NCBI GenBank assembly: GCA_017961345.1
Contig: JAGCXP010000003.1
Coordinates: forward strand, 1-64,000
Length of the DNA stretch: 64,000 nt
DNA from: Bacteroidales bacterium
GTDB taxonomy: Bacteria; Bacteroidota; Bacteroidia; Bacteroidales; UBA932
Direction of reading: 5' to 3'
Shown here: positions 6,781-15,881 of the stretch, one piece after another
Layout: each line of letters opens with the position of its first letter
Position numbering within the stretch: position 1 is the stretch's first letter
Notes under the pieces: model-generated
The model's input: the letters and a program-made list of their open reading frames with translations, nothing else
Told to the model about the DNA's origin: nothing
Database searches by the model: none
Program-made: the position numbers and the translations under genes

Positions 6781-8586
6781 TTAGAAGGGAAGTCCGTCAA
6801 CCCAACCAGGGTTCTGGGTGAGCGCACCGCCGGTGAGGCTGCGCTGCTCGGGCGGAATCGGATAGAGGTAATCCTTACCGTCATCCCAAGTCCAGCCCGG
6901 ACGCGTGTTCTTGTGGAATTCCAGATAACCGGAGAGGTCGTTGGAAAGAATCACGTCCCGACCGATTTTCAGTTTGAGGGCCGTTCCTGCCGGAGGGGTG
7001 TCTCCATTGTAAAGGATCACATCAACCACGCCGTCGGCGTTGAGGTCGTAGCTGCCTTCACCCGGGAAATACAGGCCGTAGAGCGGGCTTTCGAAGGTAT
7101 GCCCTTCTGCCCAGCGCATGACATCGTAGTAGCGGAATCCTTCCTGGAGGAGTTCCACCATGCGCTCGCGGCGAATTTCGAGAATCACACCGACGTTGGC
7201 AGTGTTCGTCTGAGCTACCTTGGGGTACATGGCGCTCATATACGGATCGGGATTGGCGTTGGCGATAGCCTTATCAAGGGGCGGCATCCCCACGCGGTCG
7301 CGCAGGAGTTTGACGGAACGGTTGAGGTCGCTTTGGGTCAGGTCGTCCAATTCGGCTTTGGCTTCGGCAAAGTTAAGATACACCTCGCCGGCACGGAAGA
7401 GAATCAGATCGCAGTGGGAACCGCCGGAGATATCATCCGAAGTACCCATGAAATATTTAATCGGGCAATAGCCGGTCACAGAGACGGCCAAATCGGGCGC
7501 AGCCGGGATCGGAGGATTGCTTCCCAGACGGACATAGCCGGGGGTGCGGATGCTCTGGGAGAAACGGGGATCGCGTCCCTGGCATTCCGCCACGAACTGC
7601 ATGGTCTCATGACCGGCCTGGTCGGTGAAACGGGTTCCGTCAGCCATCAGGTAGCAGTTCATAATCTTGCGGGTGAAACCGGCACGACCGGAAGTCGAAG
7701 AGGTGTAGAGCGAGTTGGCTCCGTGGACCACACTGTAATCAATGTTGTAGTTACGGGCCAGAATCACTTCGCGGTTGGTCCCCTCGGAAACGCGGTATTT
7801 GGTGAAAAGACCGATGTAGTTCTTCGCCGGATCGGCTTCTCCGGAATAGAGGCCATAGCCGCTTGTCGTCATGAACTCGTCGGCTGCCGCTGCGGCCTGC
7901 TCGAGGTAATGCTGGTAAGGCAGGGCAGAGGCGGGAAGCGTTGCGAGCGTGACGTCACCGGCGTGATATTTCCGGTAGGTACCTTCGAAGAGGCAGACGC
8001 GGCTCTTGAAGGCCAGAGCGGTCCACTTGGTCACCCTGTAATCGGATTTCGCGGAAGGAAGGTTCAAGATGGCGTAATCGAGGTCTTCGATGATTCGCTG
8101 CATTACGTAGTCGCGATTGTCGCGGGGACGGCGAAGCTCGGGATCATCGGATCCGAGGGTATGGTCGTACCAGGGGACGTCTCCGAATTCCTTGACTTTC
8201 TCGAAATAGAAGAACGCGCGGAAGAAGCGGGCAAGAGCCACATACTGCACACGGATCTTTTCATCCTTGCAGTTGCCGGAGTACTCGATGAGCGTGTTGA
8301 TGTTACGAAGTTTGGTCCAAGTCCAGTCGCCGGAGGTGAGGGTGCGTCCACCCCGGAGTTCGAGACTCAAATCCTTACTGATCAACTCGTCGCTGTAATT
8401 TTCATACACGGAGCTGCCGGGGAAGATGGTGTAGAACGCATTGGAATAGGCCTGCATCTCCGTTTCATTCGTCAAGAAGGTCTCCGGAGACATTTTGTCT
8501 TTCGGGAAACGGTCCAGGTTGTCGCAGGCGGAAAGAAGCAGTGCCGCGGAGAAGATGGCAGTGATATATTTCAGATTCTTTTTCAT
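6781..8586 (-). CDS. SusD/RagB-family nutrient-binding outer membrane lipoprotein
   Basis: A SusD homologue of 601 residues, the lid that closes over the SusC barrel and binds the ligand at the cell surface. The lipobox is LLSAC. Family marks are the N-terminal MSPETFLTNETEMQAY, the TPR-like helices (RFFRAFFYFEKVKEFGDVPW), and the C-terminal RERMVELLQEGFRYYDVMRW with PIPPEQ near the end. The ATG at 8586 gives a normal 20-residue signal peptide. An alternative ATG at 8598 overlaps the susC stop (TAATG) and would add four residues. It is paired with the SusC gene directly upstream. The ligand cannot be read from the sequence; the neighbours suggest a phosphodiester-bearing glycan. Confidence 0.93.
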   Translation of the reverse strand: MKKNLKYITAIFSAALLLSACDNLDRFPKDKMSPETFLTNETEMQAYSNAFYTIFPGSSVYENYSDELISKDLSLELRGGRTLTSGDWTWTKLRNINTLIEYSGNCKDEKIRVQYVALARFFRAFFYFEKVKEFGDVPWYDHTLGSDDPELRRPRDNRDYVMQRIIEDLDYAILNLPSAKSDYRVTKWTALAFKSRVCLFEGTYRKYHAGDVTLATLPASALPYQHYLEQAAAAADEFMTTSGYGLYSGEADPAKNYIGLFTKYRVSEGTNREVILARNYNIDYSVVHGANSLYTSSTSGRAGFTRKIMNCYLMADGTRFTDQAGHETMQFVAECQGRDPRFSQSIRTPGYVRLGSNPPIPAAPDLAVSVTGYCPIKYFMGTSDDISGGSHCDLILFRAGEVYLNFAEAKAELDDLTQSDLNRSVKLLRDRVGMPPLDKAIANANPDPYMSAMYPKVAQTNTANVGVILEIRRERMVELLQEGFRYYDVMRWAEGHTFESPLYGLYFPGEGSYDLNADGVVDVILYNGDTPPAGTALKLKIGRDVILSNDLSGYLEFHKNTRPGWTWDDGKDYLYPIPPEQRSLTGGALTQNPGWVDGLPF

Positions 8587-8597
8587 ATCGCTACACA

Positions 8598-11500
8598 TTA
8601 GAAGTTGATGTCAATACCGAACATGAAGGTCTTCTGCCAAGGATAGGCGACAAGGCCTTTGACCGTCTTGGACGCAAGTTCCGGGTCGATGTATTCGCTG
8701 TGGAAACCGGGGCTGTAGTAGGCGAGATTCTCGCCGGAGAAGTACAGACGGATGGACTCGATGGAGATCTTCTGCGTCCACTTCTTGGGGAAGGTGTAGC
8801 CGACGGTTACGTTCTTCACACGAAGATAGCCGATATTCTGGAGATAATGGTCGTTGGTGGTCGTCAGCTCGCGTCCGGCACCCACGCCGGCCACATAACC
8901 ACGCTGACGGGGGAAGTAGGCGTTGGGGTTTTCGGGTGACCAGCAGCGGTCGAGGAAGTCCTTCTGGATCCAGTTGGAGAACGGACGGGCGTAAGGTCCC
9001 CAGAAGATACGGTCGTCCGTGCCGGGATACCAGTCCTGACGGCCGACACCCTGGAGGAAGAGGGAGAAGTCCACGCCGTACCAGTTGAGGGTAAGCGTCG
9101 CACCGTACTGGTAGCGGGGCTGACTGTTACCGATGATGACGCGGTCGCCGGGGTTGTCCACCGTATTGGCGCCGGTACCGATGATGCCGTCACCGTCACG
9201 GTCGAGGTACTTGAGGTCACCTGCACGGAGTCCCTGTTCCTCACCCGGTGAAGCATAGATGATAGAGCAGACCGGGGACTGGTCTACGGGATAGCTGCGG
9301 GCCTCTTCGTCGGTTTTGAACAAACCACCCGTCGTATAACCCCAGATCTCGCCGTAACGCATGCCTTCGTAGTAGGTGGAAGAGAGGTTCTTGGTCGGAT
9401 TGTCGAATTTGGTGATGAAGCCGACGAAGTCGTTGAAGGTACCGCCGATGCTGTACTCGAAAGGCTGGCCGAGGAGCATGAAGCGGTCACGATAGGTCAG
9501 GGACAGCTCATAACCCTGGGTGCGGAGGTCGGCGTTGTTCGTCTTCGGAGCGGAAGCGCCATAGACCGAAGGGAGGGCCTTACCCGTGGTGAGCATGTTC
9601 TTAGTATTACGGATGTAGGCCTCACCGGTAAAGGTGATGCGGTTCTCCAGGAACGCGAGGTCGAGACCGAGGTTCATCTGCTCGACTGTCTCCCAAGTCA
9701 GGTTGGATGCCACTGGAGCGGAGATGTTCGCGACAGCGGACTTGTCTCCGCCGAAGAGGTAGCTCTGAGTGCTCAGCGACACGGTGCGGATGTAGTCGTA
9801 GTAGCCGACCTGCTGGTTGCCGAGGTTACCATAGGAGAAACGGATCTTACCGTCGTTCCACCAGCTCTTGATCGGTTTGAAGAAGTTCTCTCCGGCAAAC
9901 CTCCAACCCACGGAGAAAGAGGGGAAGAATCCCCAGCGCTGACTTCTCGGGAAACGGGAAGAGCCGTCGTAGCGGCCGCTGATTTCGAGGAGGTACTTGC
10001 CCTTGTAGTCGTAGTTGATACGGCCGAAGAAGCCCATCAGGGCGTAGTCGCTCTGGCCGCCGCCGGTCGTCGTACGTTTCATACCGGTCTCGTCGGCGCT
10101 CACCAGGTTCTGGTCGTTGAGCTCCTGGGAATAGAGGGAATAGCCCGTGGCGGAAAGTTTCTTGTGGTAGTAGGTTTCGTAGTTGCCACCGAGCATGATC
10201 TTGAGGTTATGCGCATCGGCAAACTTGTCGGTGTAGGTCGCATAGACGTTGACAGAGTGCAGGTCGACGGACTGCGTGCCCTCGATGAGCTTATCCTCGA
10301 AACCTTCATCCTGACCCTTGTCATCGGGGGCGGTCAGGACAATGGTTTTGCCCGGATATTTTCCGCCGACGACCTCGTTGACAGCGCGGGTCCTGTTCTG
10401 GTGCGAGTTATAGGAATAGGTGTAGTTGCCTTTGATCTCCAACTGCTTGATCGGCTTGATGGTAATCTCAGCCGTATTGGTAAAGTTGGAGGTGCGGGTC
10501 ATGTTGGTGTAGTTCTTGTCGGCGAGAATGGCGTTGGTACCGTCGCCGCCACCACCCATCTGGGTCTCGTACAGCAGGTTGCCATCCGGGTTCTCAGGCG
10601 TCAGGAACGCATAATATCCGGCCGACACGTGGTAGAGCGTACGCTTGACGTCGCTGTAGCCGGGATAGTTGTAATCGGAAGCGTAGTAGGCGGCGTTGTT
10701 GCTGATGTTCAGCCACTTGGTCACATCGAAACTGATGCGGGCGCGGAGGTTGTACTTGTTGTAGATATCCGGATTCTGTTTGAACACACCCTGCTCCCGG
10801 TTGTAATTGGCCGAGAGGAAGTACTTGATGGTCTTGGTGCCGCCGGTGAAGGACAGGTCATGGTTCATCATCGGCTTGAGGTCGTTGAAATAGTAGTGCC
10901 ACCAGTCGGTGTTGCCATAGTAGCGGTACATACCGTTCTCGTCCACGATCACCCAGGGGCGCTCGGGATTCTCCACAACGTCGTTGCGGCGGGCCCACAG
11001 TTCGGCCATATCGTCCTCGGTGTAGTTGATGGCGTTCGTGCCCTGAGAAGACTTCTGGAACTTGTTGGGAATATAGACGGAATAGTAACCGCGGGACTCG
11101 TAGTCGGTCCGGGTGGTCGGGAGGGAGAAGCCGAAACGGCCGCTGTAGCGGACCTTGGCGCGCCCCTCTTCGTTGGCACCGGACTTGGTCGTGACAAGAA
11201 TGACGCCGAAAGCCGCCTGCGCACCATAAACGGCAGCGGAGGAGGCGTCCTTCAACACGGAGATGCTTTCCACATCGTTAGGGTTCACGCGGTCAAGGGA
11301 ACCGGCGACACCGTCGATCAGCACGAGCGGGCTACCGGAGTTGATTGAGTTCCAACCACGGATGTTGATGCTGGCGCTCTCACCGGGCTTACCGGAAGCG
11401 GTGGTGACTGTCATACCGGGGACCGTACCCTGGAGGAGGTTACCCAGGTTCGCCTGGGAACGTTTCGAGATTTCCTCGGCTCCGACCACGGAAACTGCAC

Positions 11501-12089
11501 CGGTCAGGTTTTCCTTCTTCGTGGCACCATAACCGACCACGACCGTCTCATCCAGAAAGAGGGCGTCCTCTTCGATGGTGACATTAATCGTGCTGCGGCC
11601 GGCGATGGCCTCTTCCGCATCCTTATAACCGATGGTGGAGAAGAGGAGGGTAGCCTTGGAGGACGCATTGATGGAATAACTTCCGTCGGCGCCGGTGACG
11701 GTACCCGTCGCAGTGCCCTTCACGAGGACGCCCACGCCGGCGACCGGCTCACCGTTGGTGTCTTTTACAACACCGCTGACCACGCCCGATTTGGCTTTGG
11801 GCGCACTCACGACGACATGCTTGCCGTTGATGGTCCAGGTGTAGGAACTTCCGAGGGCGGCATCGAGCACGGCCTTCACGGAGGAAGTGCCGGCGGGAAC
11901 GCTCACCGACTTGGAGGTGCTGACTTCCCGGGCATCAAAGTCCACGGACAGCCCGGTCTGGGATTCCACCTCCCGGAACAGTTGTCCTATCGTCATCTGT
12001 CCGCCGGAAAGGCTCACCTGCTGGCTTTGCGCAAACAAGCTTCCGCACAGAAAGAGGCAGAACAACGTTGCAAAAAATAGCTTTTTCAT
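8598..12089 (-). CDS. SusC/RagA TonB-linked outer membrane receptor with STN signalling domain
   Basis: A TonB-dependent importer of 1163 residues. The order is a signal peptide (1-20), an STN domain (about 25-92, typical of FecA-like receptors that signal to FecR), a carboxypeptidase-regulatory-like beta domain (about 103-175, VSGVVKDTNGEPVAGV), the SusC plug (ETVVVGYGATKKENLTG, then NIRGWNSINSGSPLVLIDG), and the barrel with a C-terminal aromatic strand ending in Phe. The STN domain matters because many SusC proteins lack it. With the sigma/FecR pair just upstream it predicts transenvelope signalling when ligand binds. It is the first gene of the operon, behind ECF-type promoter C. Confidence 0.95.
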   Translation of the reverse strand: MKKLFFATLFCLFLCGSLFAQSQQVSLSGGQMTIGQLFREVESQTGLSVDFDAREVSTSKSVSVPAGTSSVKAVLDAALGSSYTWTINGKHVVVSAPKAKSGVVSGVVKDTNGEPVAGVGVLVKGTATGTVTGADGSYSINASSKATLLFSTIGYKDAEEAIAGRSTINVTIEEDALFLDETVVVGYGATKKENLTGAVSVVGAEEISKRSQANLGNLLQGTVPGMTVTTASGKPGESASINIRGWNSINSGSPLVLIDGVAGSLDRVNPNDVESISVLKDASSAAVYGAQAAFGVILVTTKSGANEEGRAKVRYSGRFGFSLPTTRTDYESRGYYSVYIPNKFQKSSQGTNAINYTEDDMAELWARRNDVVENPERPWVIVDENGMYRYYGNTDWWHYYFNDLKPMMNHDLSFTGGTKTIKYFLSANYNREQGVFKQNPDIYNKYNLRARISFDVTKWLNISNNAAYYASDYNYPGYSDVKRTLYHVSAGYYAFLTPENPDGNLLYETQMGGGGDGTNAILADKNYTNMTRTSNFTNTAEITIKPIKQLEIKGNYTYSYNSHQNRTRAVNEVVGGKYPGKTIVLTAPDDKGQDEGFEDKLIEGTQSVDLHSVNVYATYTDKFADAHNLKIMLGGNYETYYHKKLSATGYSLYSQELNDQNLVSADETGMKRTTTGGGQSDYALMGFFGRINYDYKGKYLLEISGRYDGSSRFPRSQRWGFFPSFSVGWRFAGENFFKPIKSWWNDGKIRFSYGNLGNQQVGYYDYIRTVSLSTQSYLFGGDKSAVANISAPVASNLTWETVEQMNLGLDLAFLENRITFTGEAYIRNTKNMLTTGKALPSVYGASAPKTNNADLRTQGYELSLTYRDRFMLLGQPFEYSIGGTFNDFVGFITKFDNPTKNLSSTYYEGMRYGEIWGYTTGGLFKTDEEARSYPVDQSPVCSIIYASPGEEQGLRAGDLKYLDRDGDGIIGTGANTVDNPGDRVIIGNSQPRYQYGATLTLNWYGVDFSLFLQGVGRQDWYPGTDDRIFWGPYARPFSNWIQKDFLDRCWSPENPNAYFPRQRGYVAGVGAGRELTTTNDHYLQNIGYLRVKNVTVGYTFPKKWTQKISIESIRLYFSGENLAYYSPGFHSEYIDPELASKTVKGLVAYPWQKTFMFGIDINF

Positions 12090-12118
12090 ACCAGATAATT
12101 GTGTTTAATTACGGGTTT

Positions 12119-12159
12119 TTTCACTATAAAGTAAGCAAAAAAGCACGAAACACACAAAT
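12119..12159 (-). promoter_or_regulatory. ECF-type promoter C (susC operon)
   Basis: On the minus strand: TTTGTGTGT, 13 nt, GCTTACTTTATAGTGAAA. GTGTGT lies at 12155-12150 and GCTTACT at 12136-12130, about 40 bp before the susC ATG. Confidence 0.75.
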
Positions 12160-12190
12160 TTTCGAGCAGAAAAGTGCGAATGAAAGCACT

Positions 12191-12214
12191 AAAAAAGCCG
12201 ACTGAACAGCCGGC
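12191..12214 (-). terminator. Terminator after fecR
   Basis: On the minus strand a 7-bp stem with one G-U pair (GCCGGCT 12214-12208, AGTCGGC 12203-12197) and a 4-nt loop is followed by six T. It separates the sigma/fecR unit from the susC promoter. Confidence 0.7.
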
Positions 12215-12221
12215 CTTTATC

Positions 12222-13115
12222 TTAGAAGTAATAGTAGTATTCGTTTCCGTCCTGATCCTTTTCGTAGCGGGAATCGGGAATCAGGAGCGTTAGTGTCGTG
12301 AGTACGTCGTCTATCGTCTCTTCCGGCGCAAAACGAACATTGAGTGCACTGGCGCGCATATTCGCTGCATTATAGCGGATGGATACGCCGTAACGTTTCT
12401 CCAGGGCGCGGGCCACTTCGGGGAAAGAGGCGTTGCTGAAGGGGAGGAAACCGTCCACCCATGCCATAACCTTTTCGGCATTCACCCGGGTGACGGAAGC
12501 CGTCTTGCCGGAGGGGGAATAGACCAGTTGCATGTCCGGATCCAGGAAGTAGGAACGGCCGCCGGACACGTCCACCCGGACCTTTCCTTCCTTGAGCGTG
12601 GTGCGGAACGTCTGGTCTCCGGGGTACGCCTGAATGCAGAAAGAAGTACCGAGCGCCTCGACATCCATAAAGTCCGTCTTGACGATGAAGGGCATGTCGG
12701 GGTTCTTGGCCACGTCGAAATTACCTTCGCCCGTCAGATAGACGATGCGGTTGCCGCCGGTGAACTTTTCGGGATACAGCAGGGAAGAACCCGCATTGAG
12801 GACCACCTTCGTACCGTCCTCCAGCGTAATCGAGGAGGTGTGGTTGTAGTCTGCGACCAGGTTGCGCGTGCTGCTGAGGGGAGAAACGTCGTATCTGTCA
12901 CGCGTAAGCGTAAAGGTACCCATCGCGACGACCGCCAGGGAGGCGGCAATGGAAAATGCGGAAGCGACTCCCTTCCAGCGACGCTTGCGGGATTCGTCTG
13001 CATCTATTCTTTTTCCCAGGCGCACAAGCTCCCGGAAGGTGGTGGAGTTCAGTTGACCCTCGCTTTCCGCCCACAACGCCTCCAGGGGATTGTTTCCCAG
13101 GATTTTCTCATCCAT
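12222..13115 (-). CDS. FecR-family anti-sigma factor
   Basis: A FecR-type inner-membrane anti-sigma/sensor of about 297 residues. The cytoplasmic N-terminus should hold the sigma factor. One membrane helix follows a Lys/Arg-rich stretch (KRRWKGVASAFSIAASLAVV). The periplasmic FecR domain shows ITLEDGTKVVLNAGSSLLYP, and the C-terminal part matches DUF4974 (PFSNASFPEVARALEKRYGV). The start at 13115 (MDEKIL) is preferred because the upstream ATG at 13136 and the GTG at 13157 lie at or inside promoter D. The gene follows the sigma factor gene and precedes susC, the classic sigma-FecR-SusC arrangement. The periplasmic domain is expected to touch the STN domain of the SusC protein. Confidence 0.9.
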   Translation of the reverse strand: MDEKILGNNPLEALWAESEGQLNSTTFRELVRLGKRIDADESRKRRWKGVASAFSIAASLAVVAMGTFTLTRDRYDVSPLSSTRNLVADYNHTSSITLEDGTKVVLNAGSSLLYPEKFTGGNRIVYLTGEGNFDVAKNPDMPFIVKTDFMDVEALGTSFCIQAYPGDQTFRTTLKEGKVRVDVSGGRSYFLDPDMQLVYSPSGKTASVTRVNAEKVMAWVDGFLPFSNASFPEVARALEKRYGVSIRYNAANMRASALNVRFAPEETIDDVLTTLTLLIPDSRYEKDQDGNEYYYYF

Positions 13116-13136
13116 TATGTTGATTTTCTTTGTCAT

Positions 13137-13177
13137 TTCACCCATAAAGTAAGCCACTCAACGGCTTACACACAAAA
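13137..13177 (-). promoter_or_regulatory. ECF-type promoter D (fecR), overlapping the sigma gene stop
   Basis: On the minus strand: TTTTGTGTGT, 13 nt, GCTTACTTTATGGGTGAAA. GTGTGT is at 13173-13168 and GCTTACT at 13154-13148. The -35 box is made of the last codons and the TAA stop (13168-13166) of the sigma factor gene. Confidence 0.75.
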
Positions 13178-13729
13178 CAGTATTAAAAAACTCACGACTT
13201 TTCTCAACGCAGCCAGTACATTCGTGATATGATTCTCCACCGTACGCTTGTTGATACCCAGTTCCACGGCGATTTCATCGTTGGATTTCCCTTGAATGCG
13301 GCTCATCACGAACACTTCCCTGCGTTTGCGGGGCATCTTGTCGAGCGTCCTGCGAATCAGTTCATCCGTTTCCGATGCATAGAGCTTCGCTTCGCCGCTG
13401 GGCGCGACGCTCGGGCCGGAAACGGTCATTTCCCGCTGGTAACGGGCGTTGACCGCATTTTTGTCGAAATGATTATAGACCTTGAAACGCGCCATCTGGA
13501 AGAGATAGGCGGAAAAGGACTTGACCTGACTGAATTTTTCCCGGGAAGTCCAGATGTCGAAAAACACGTCCTGGGCATAGTCTGCAGCCGTATCCTCATT
13601 GCCGCGCCCCAGCAGGCGGCTGAAAAAAGCCACCAAGTGGGGCTGCCACTCGAGGAATAGCCACTCAAACGCCTGCCGGTTCCCTTCAGAGAGGGCTTTG
13701 AGGCAATATTTTTCGTCTTCCTGGGTCAT
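13166..13729 (-). CDS. ECF sigma factor (RpoE/FecI-like, Bacteroidales type)
   Basis: An extracytoplasmic-function sigma factor of 187 residues with region 2 (FEWLFLEWQPHLVAFFSRLL, then DYAQDVFFDIW) and region 4 with a helix-turn-helix (MPRKRREVFVMSRIQGKSND, then EIAVELGINKRTVENHI). It should direct RNA polymerase to the five GTGYGT-N13-GCTTACT promoters of this island and be held by the FecR protein encoded next to it. Its own upstream region has no such element but has a housekeeping TATCTTTG box, so basal sigma is made independently. Readthrough from the operon ahead (49-bp gap, no terminator seen) could add positive feedback. That sigma-promoter pairing is inferred from proximity. Confidence 0.92.
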   Translation of the reverse strand: MTQEDEKYCLKALSEGNRQAFEWLFLEWQPHLVAFFSRLLGRGNEDTAADYAQDVFFDIWTSREKFSQVKSFSAYLFQMARFKVYNHFDKNAVNARYQREMTVSGPSVAPSGEAKLYASETDELIRRTLDKMPRKRREVFVMSRIQGKSNDEIAVELGINKRTVENHITNVLAALRKVVSFLILFCV

Positions 13730-13737
13730 AGGAGCCC

Positions 13738-13745
13738 CAAAGATA
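13738..13745 (-). promoter_or_regulatory. Housekeeping -7 box of the ECF sigma gene
   Basis: TATCTTTG on the minus strand matches the Bacteroides -7 consensus TAnnTTTG. It ends only 8 nt before the ATG, so the transcript would have almost no leader. No clear -33 TTG is visible. Confidence 0.5.
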
Positions 13746-13778
13746 CGAAAATATCCTGAAAACGAGCGCGATTGGCGT

Positions 13779-15869
13779 TTATTTTACAATCAAGGCGTTG
13801 GGAACGGAGCGCTCTCCTTCGTGGTCGAAACGCTGGTTGTCGTAGGGGTGGTTGAGCACGCCAAAGTCGCTGGTCCAGAGAGTGGCGGAGCCGCCACCGT
13901 CAAGGTTGAGGGCCTCATACAGTCCCAGGGACTCGCAGAAGGTCTGCATCTCGGACACATTCATGCCGTCCGCAAGGGGGAAGCGGCCGTCCACAACGAT
14001 AAAATAGACCATCCCGTCGAGCGTGTACCCGACCAAGGTGCGAGGATGCCGACGTTGATAGAAGCGACGGAAGGTGCGGGAGCCGTCGTTTTCATAGAAA
14101 AGCGGCTTGCCGCTTTCGAGCAGCACGGGCCCGGACACGATGGCCTCGCGCCAGCCCTTGGCGGTCGAGCTGGTGGTCAGCGTATCAATGAGGGCGATAT
14201 CCACGCTCCGGCCTTTTTTGTCCTTGATCCGGAACATGCCGTTGAAAAGGGCGGCGTCCCCGCTCGTTTTCGAACAAACGACGCGGCCTTCGTCCTTGAG
14301 GAAGGTAATCGGCTGGTTATCCTTGTCGAAAAAGCTGCCGTTGATGGCGGCAAGGGCCTTGTTGGCTGTGCCGAGGCTGCTCGTTGCGGCCGCTTTTTCC
14401 CCGGGAGAAGAAAGCACCGAAACGGCATGCGCCTTCATCGGGAAACGCACCATCGAGACGGTCTGCTTGCCTCCAAAAGCGTCGATGGTCGCACTGGCCG
14501 CTTCCACCTTGCTGTTTCCGACGGCCTTCCAGCCCCAGTCGATGGCTTTCAGCGCAGCGAGGTCGTCCGCCGTCTTAATCGCCCGTTTGGTTTCCCGCAC
14601 GAGCGGGAGGTAGTAGGCCTTGAAATCACTCCATTTATAGTAGGGACCGCTGACGGCGGGCAGGGGCAGGGCGGCCTCCGCTTCGTTCACCAGTGCTTTG
14701 ACCAGGATGTCTCCGGACGCGTTTTTGAAAAATACCAGCTGGAGGTTGGCGCCCAGCGGGAGGTTGTAACTGGGGAAAATCTCCTGCGCCTGCTCAAAGG
14801 AAGTCGCCGTCTTGCCGAAGCCGTTCACGTCCAGGATGACAAAGAGCGGCGCGAGGGCCGAGTCGTGTCCGAAACGAAGCCGCAGCTGCGTCTTTCCGGA
14901 GGCGATGTCCGCGTCAGCAGAAGAGATGATCTGTCCGAGGGTAAAGGCCGCATAATCCACCGCACGGTGCTTCGAACCCTCGAAGCGGGCCATATGGAGG
15001 AAATAACTCACGCAGTCGCCCATCCAGATTTTTTGCAGTTCTTCGGGGGAGAACACATCGTCGAAACAACCCTGGTCCGCATCGAGGCAACGGGTGTTGG
15101 TCACAATGGCATAAAGGGAACTGATAAACTTCTCGGGGGTGGTTTTCAGGACATTCTTGAAGACGTCCATGGAGGTAAAGAAGCGAAGCGCAATCTGCTC
15201 GCAGGGGACGGTCTTCTCGAAGTACGCGGCCGCTGCATCGTCCACCTCCTTGCCGCACTTGAAAGCGTCTTTCAGCATATAAGGGTTTGCGGAAAGACTG
15301 GGTTGCAGCCAGGAGCAATACATCGCGGACGCGTCGGCGTTGACATCCAGGTCAGGATCGAGCGCCACCAGGCGGGAAAGACAGGACCACATGCTCATAA
15401 TCACGCGGGCGGACTCCGTTGAGACGGCTTCCACGTGCGTGGGGCCCTCGAACACCTGCGGGAAACGCTCGAACATATGTTGGGCGATACCCCGGTGCTG
15501 CGCCTTGCCCACGCCGGTCAGGTTTCCTTTGCAGAGTTTGACCTTCTGGAAGAACTTTTCGTAGCGGGAGAGGAAATCCTTGCCGCCATCCGCGAGCATC
15601 CCAGCCTGATCCGCCTTGGTCAGAAAGCCGTAGAGCGTTTCGTACTCGCTCGTACAGTAACGGGCGCCGTGGCGGGCGAAATGGCTGATATAGAAAGGTT
15701 GATACCCTTCCGGCGCCGGCGTGACAGCCGGTGCCTGAGACACATCATAGGCATAGAACGACCCCGCCGCTTTGAGGGGGTCCTCCTTGATGAAGTCTTG
15801 GGGGCTCTGCGCCAGGCAGAGTCCCCAAGAACACATCAAATATAAACAACACAAACCAATGTTTCGCAT
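13779..15869 (-). CDS. Histidine acid phosphatase fused to a phosphodiester glycosidase (696 aa)
   Basis: A secreted two-domain enzyme (signal peptide 1-20, ending CLA/Q, no lipobox). Residues about 55-400 form a histidine acid phosphatase/phytase-type domain with the catalytic RHGAR at 66-70 and the distal HD pair in RFGHDSALAPL near 333. Residues about 440-696 form an NAGPA-type phosphodiester glycosidase domain with AINGSFFD, SGPVLLE, HPRTLVG, VVDGRF and LNLDGGGSATLW. A diester-cleaving domain would leave a phosphomonoester that the phosphatase could then remove, so the fusion suggests two consecutive steps on one substrate. It is second in an operon, 12 bp after the large GLUG/NAGPA lipoprotein gene and directly before the ECF sigma gene. 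The fusion is seen in sequence; the substrate is unknown. Confidence 0.87.
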   Translation of the reverse strand: MRNIGLCCLYLMCSWGLCLAQSPQDFIKEDPLKAAGSFYAYDVSQAPAVTPAPEGYQPFYISHFARHGARYCTSEYETLYGFLTKADQAGMLADGGKDFLSRYEKFFQKVKLCKGNLTGVGKAQHRGIAQHMFERFPQVFEGPTHVEAVSTESARVIMSMWSCLSRLVALDPDLDVNADASAMYCSWLQPSLSANPYMLKDAFKCGKEVDDAAAAYFEKTVPCEQIALRFFTSMDVFKNVLKTTPEKFISSLYAIVTNTRCLDADQGCFDDVFSPEELQKIWMGDCVSYFLHMARFEGSKHRAVDYAAFTLGQIISSADADIASGKTQLRLRFGHDSALAPLFVILDVNGFGKTATSFEQAQEIFPSYNLPLGANLQLVFFKNASGDILVKALVNEAEAALPLPAVSGPYYKWSDFKAYYLPLVRETKRAIKTADDLAALKAIDWGWKAVGNSKVEAASATIDAFGGKQTVSMVRFPMKAHAVSVLSSPGEKAAATSSLGTANKALAAINGSFFDKDNQPITFLKDEGRVVCSKTSGDAALFNGMFRIKDKKGRSVDIALIDTLTTSSTAKGWREAIVSGPVLLESGKPLFYENDGSRTFRRFYQRRHPRTLVGYTLDGMVYFIVVDGRFPLADGMNVSEMQTFCESLGLYEALNLDGGGSATLWTSDFGVLNHPYDNQRFDHEGERSVPNALIVK

Positions 15870-15881
15870 ATAGAAGCTTTA

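Noticed and set aside
12222..13157. Start of fecR at 13157 (GTG) or 13136
   Set aside because: The first lies inside the ECF-type promoter D and the second at its expected transcription start. The ATG at 13115 leaves a normal short leader.
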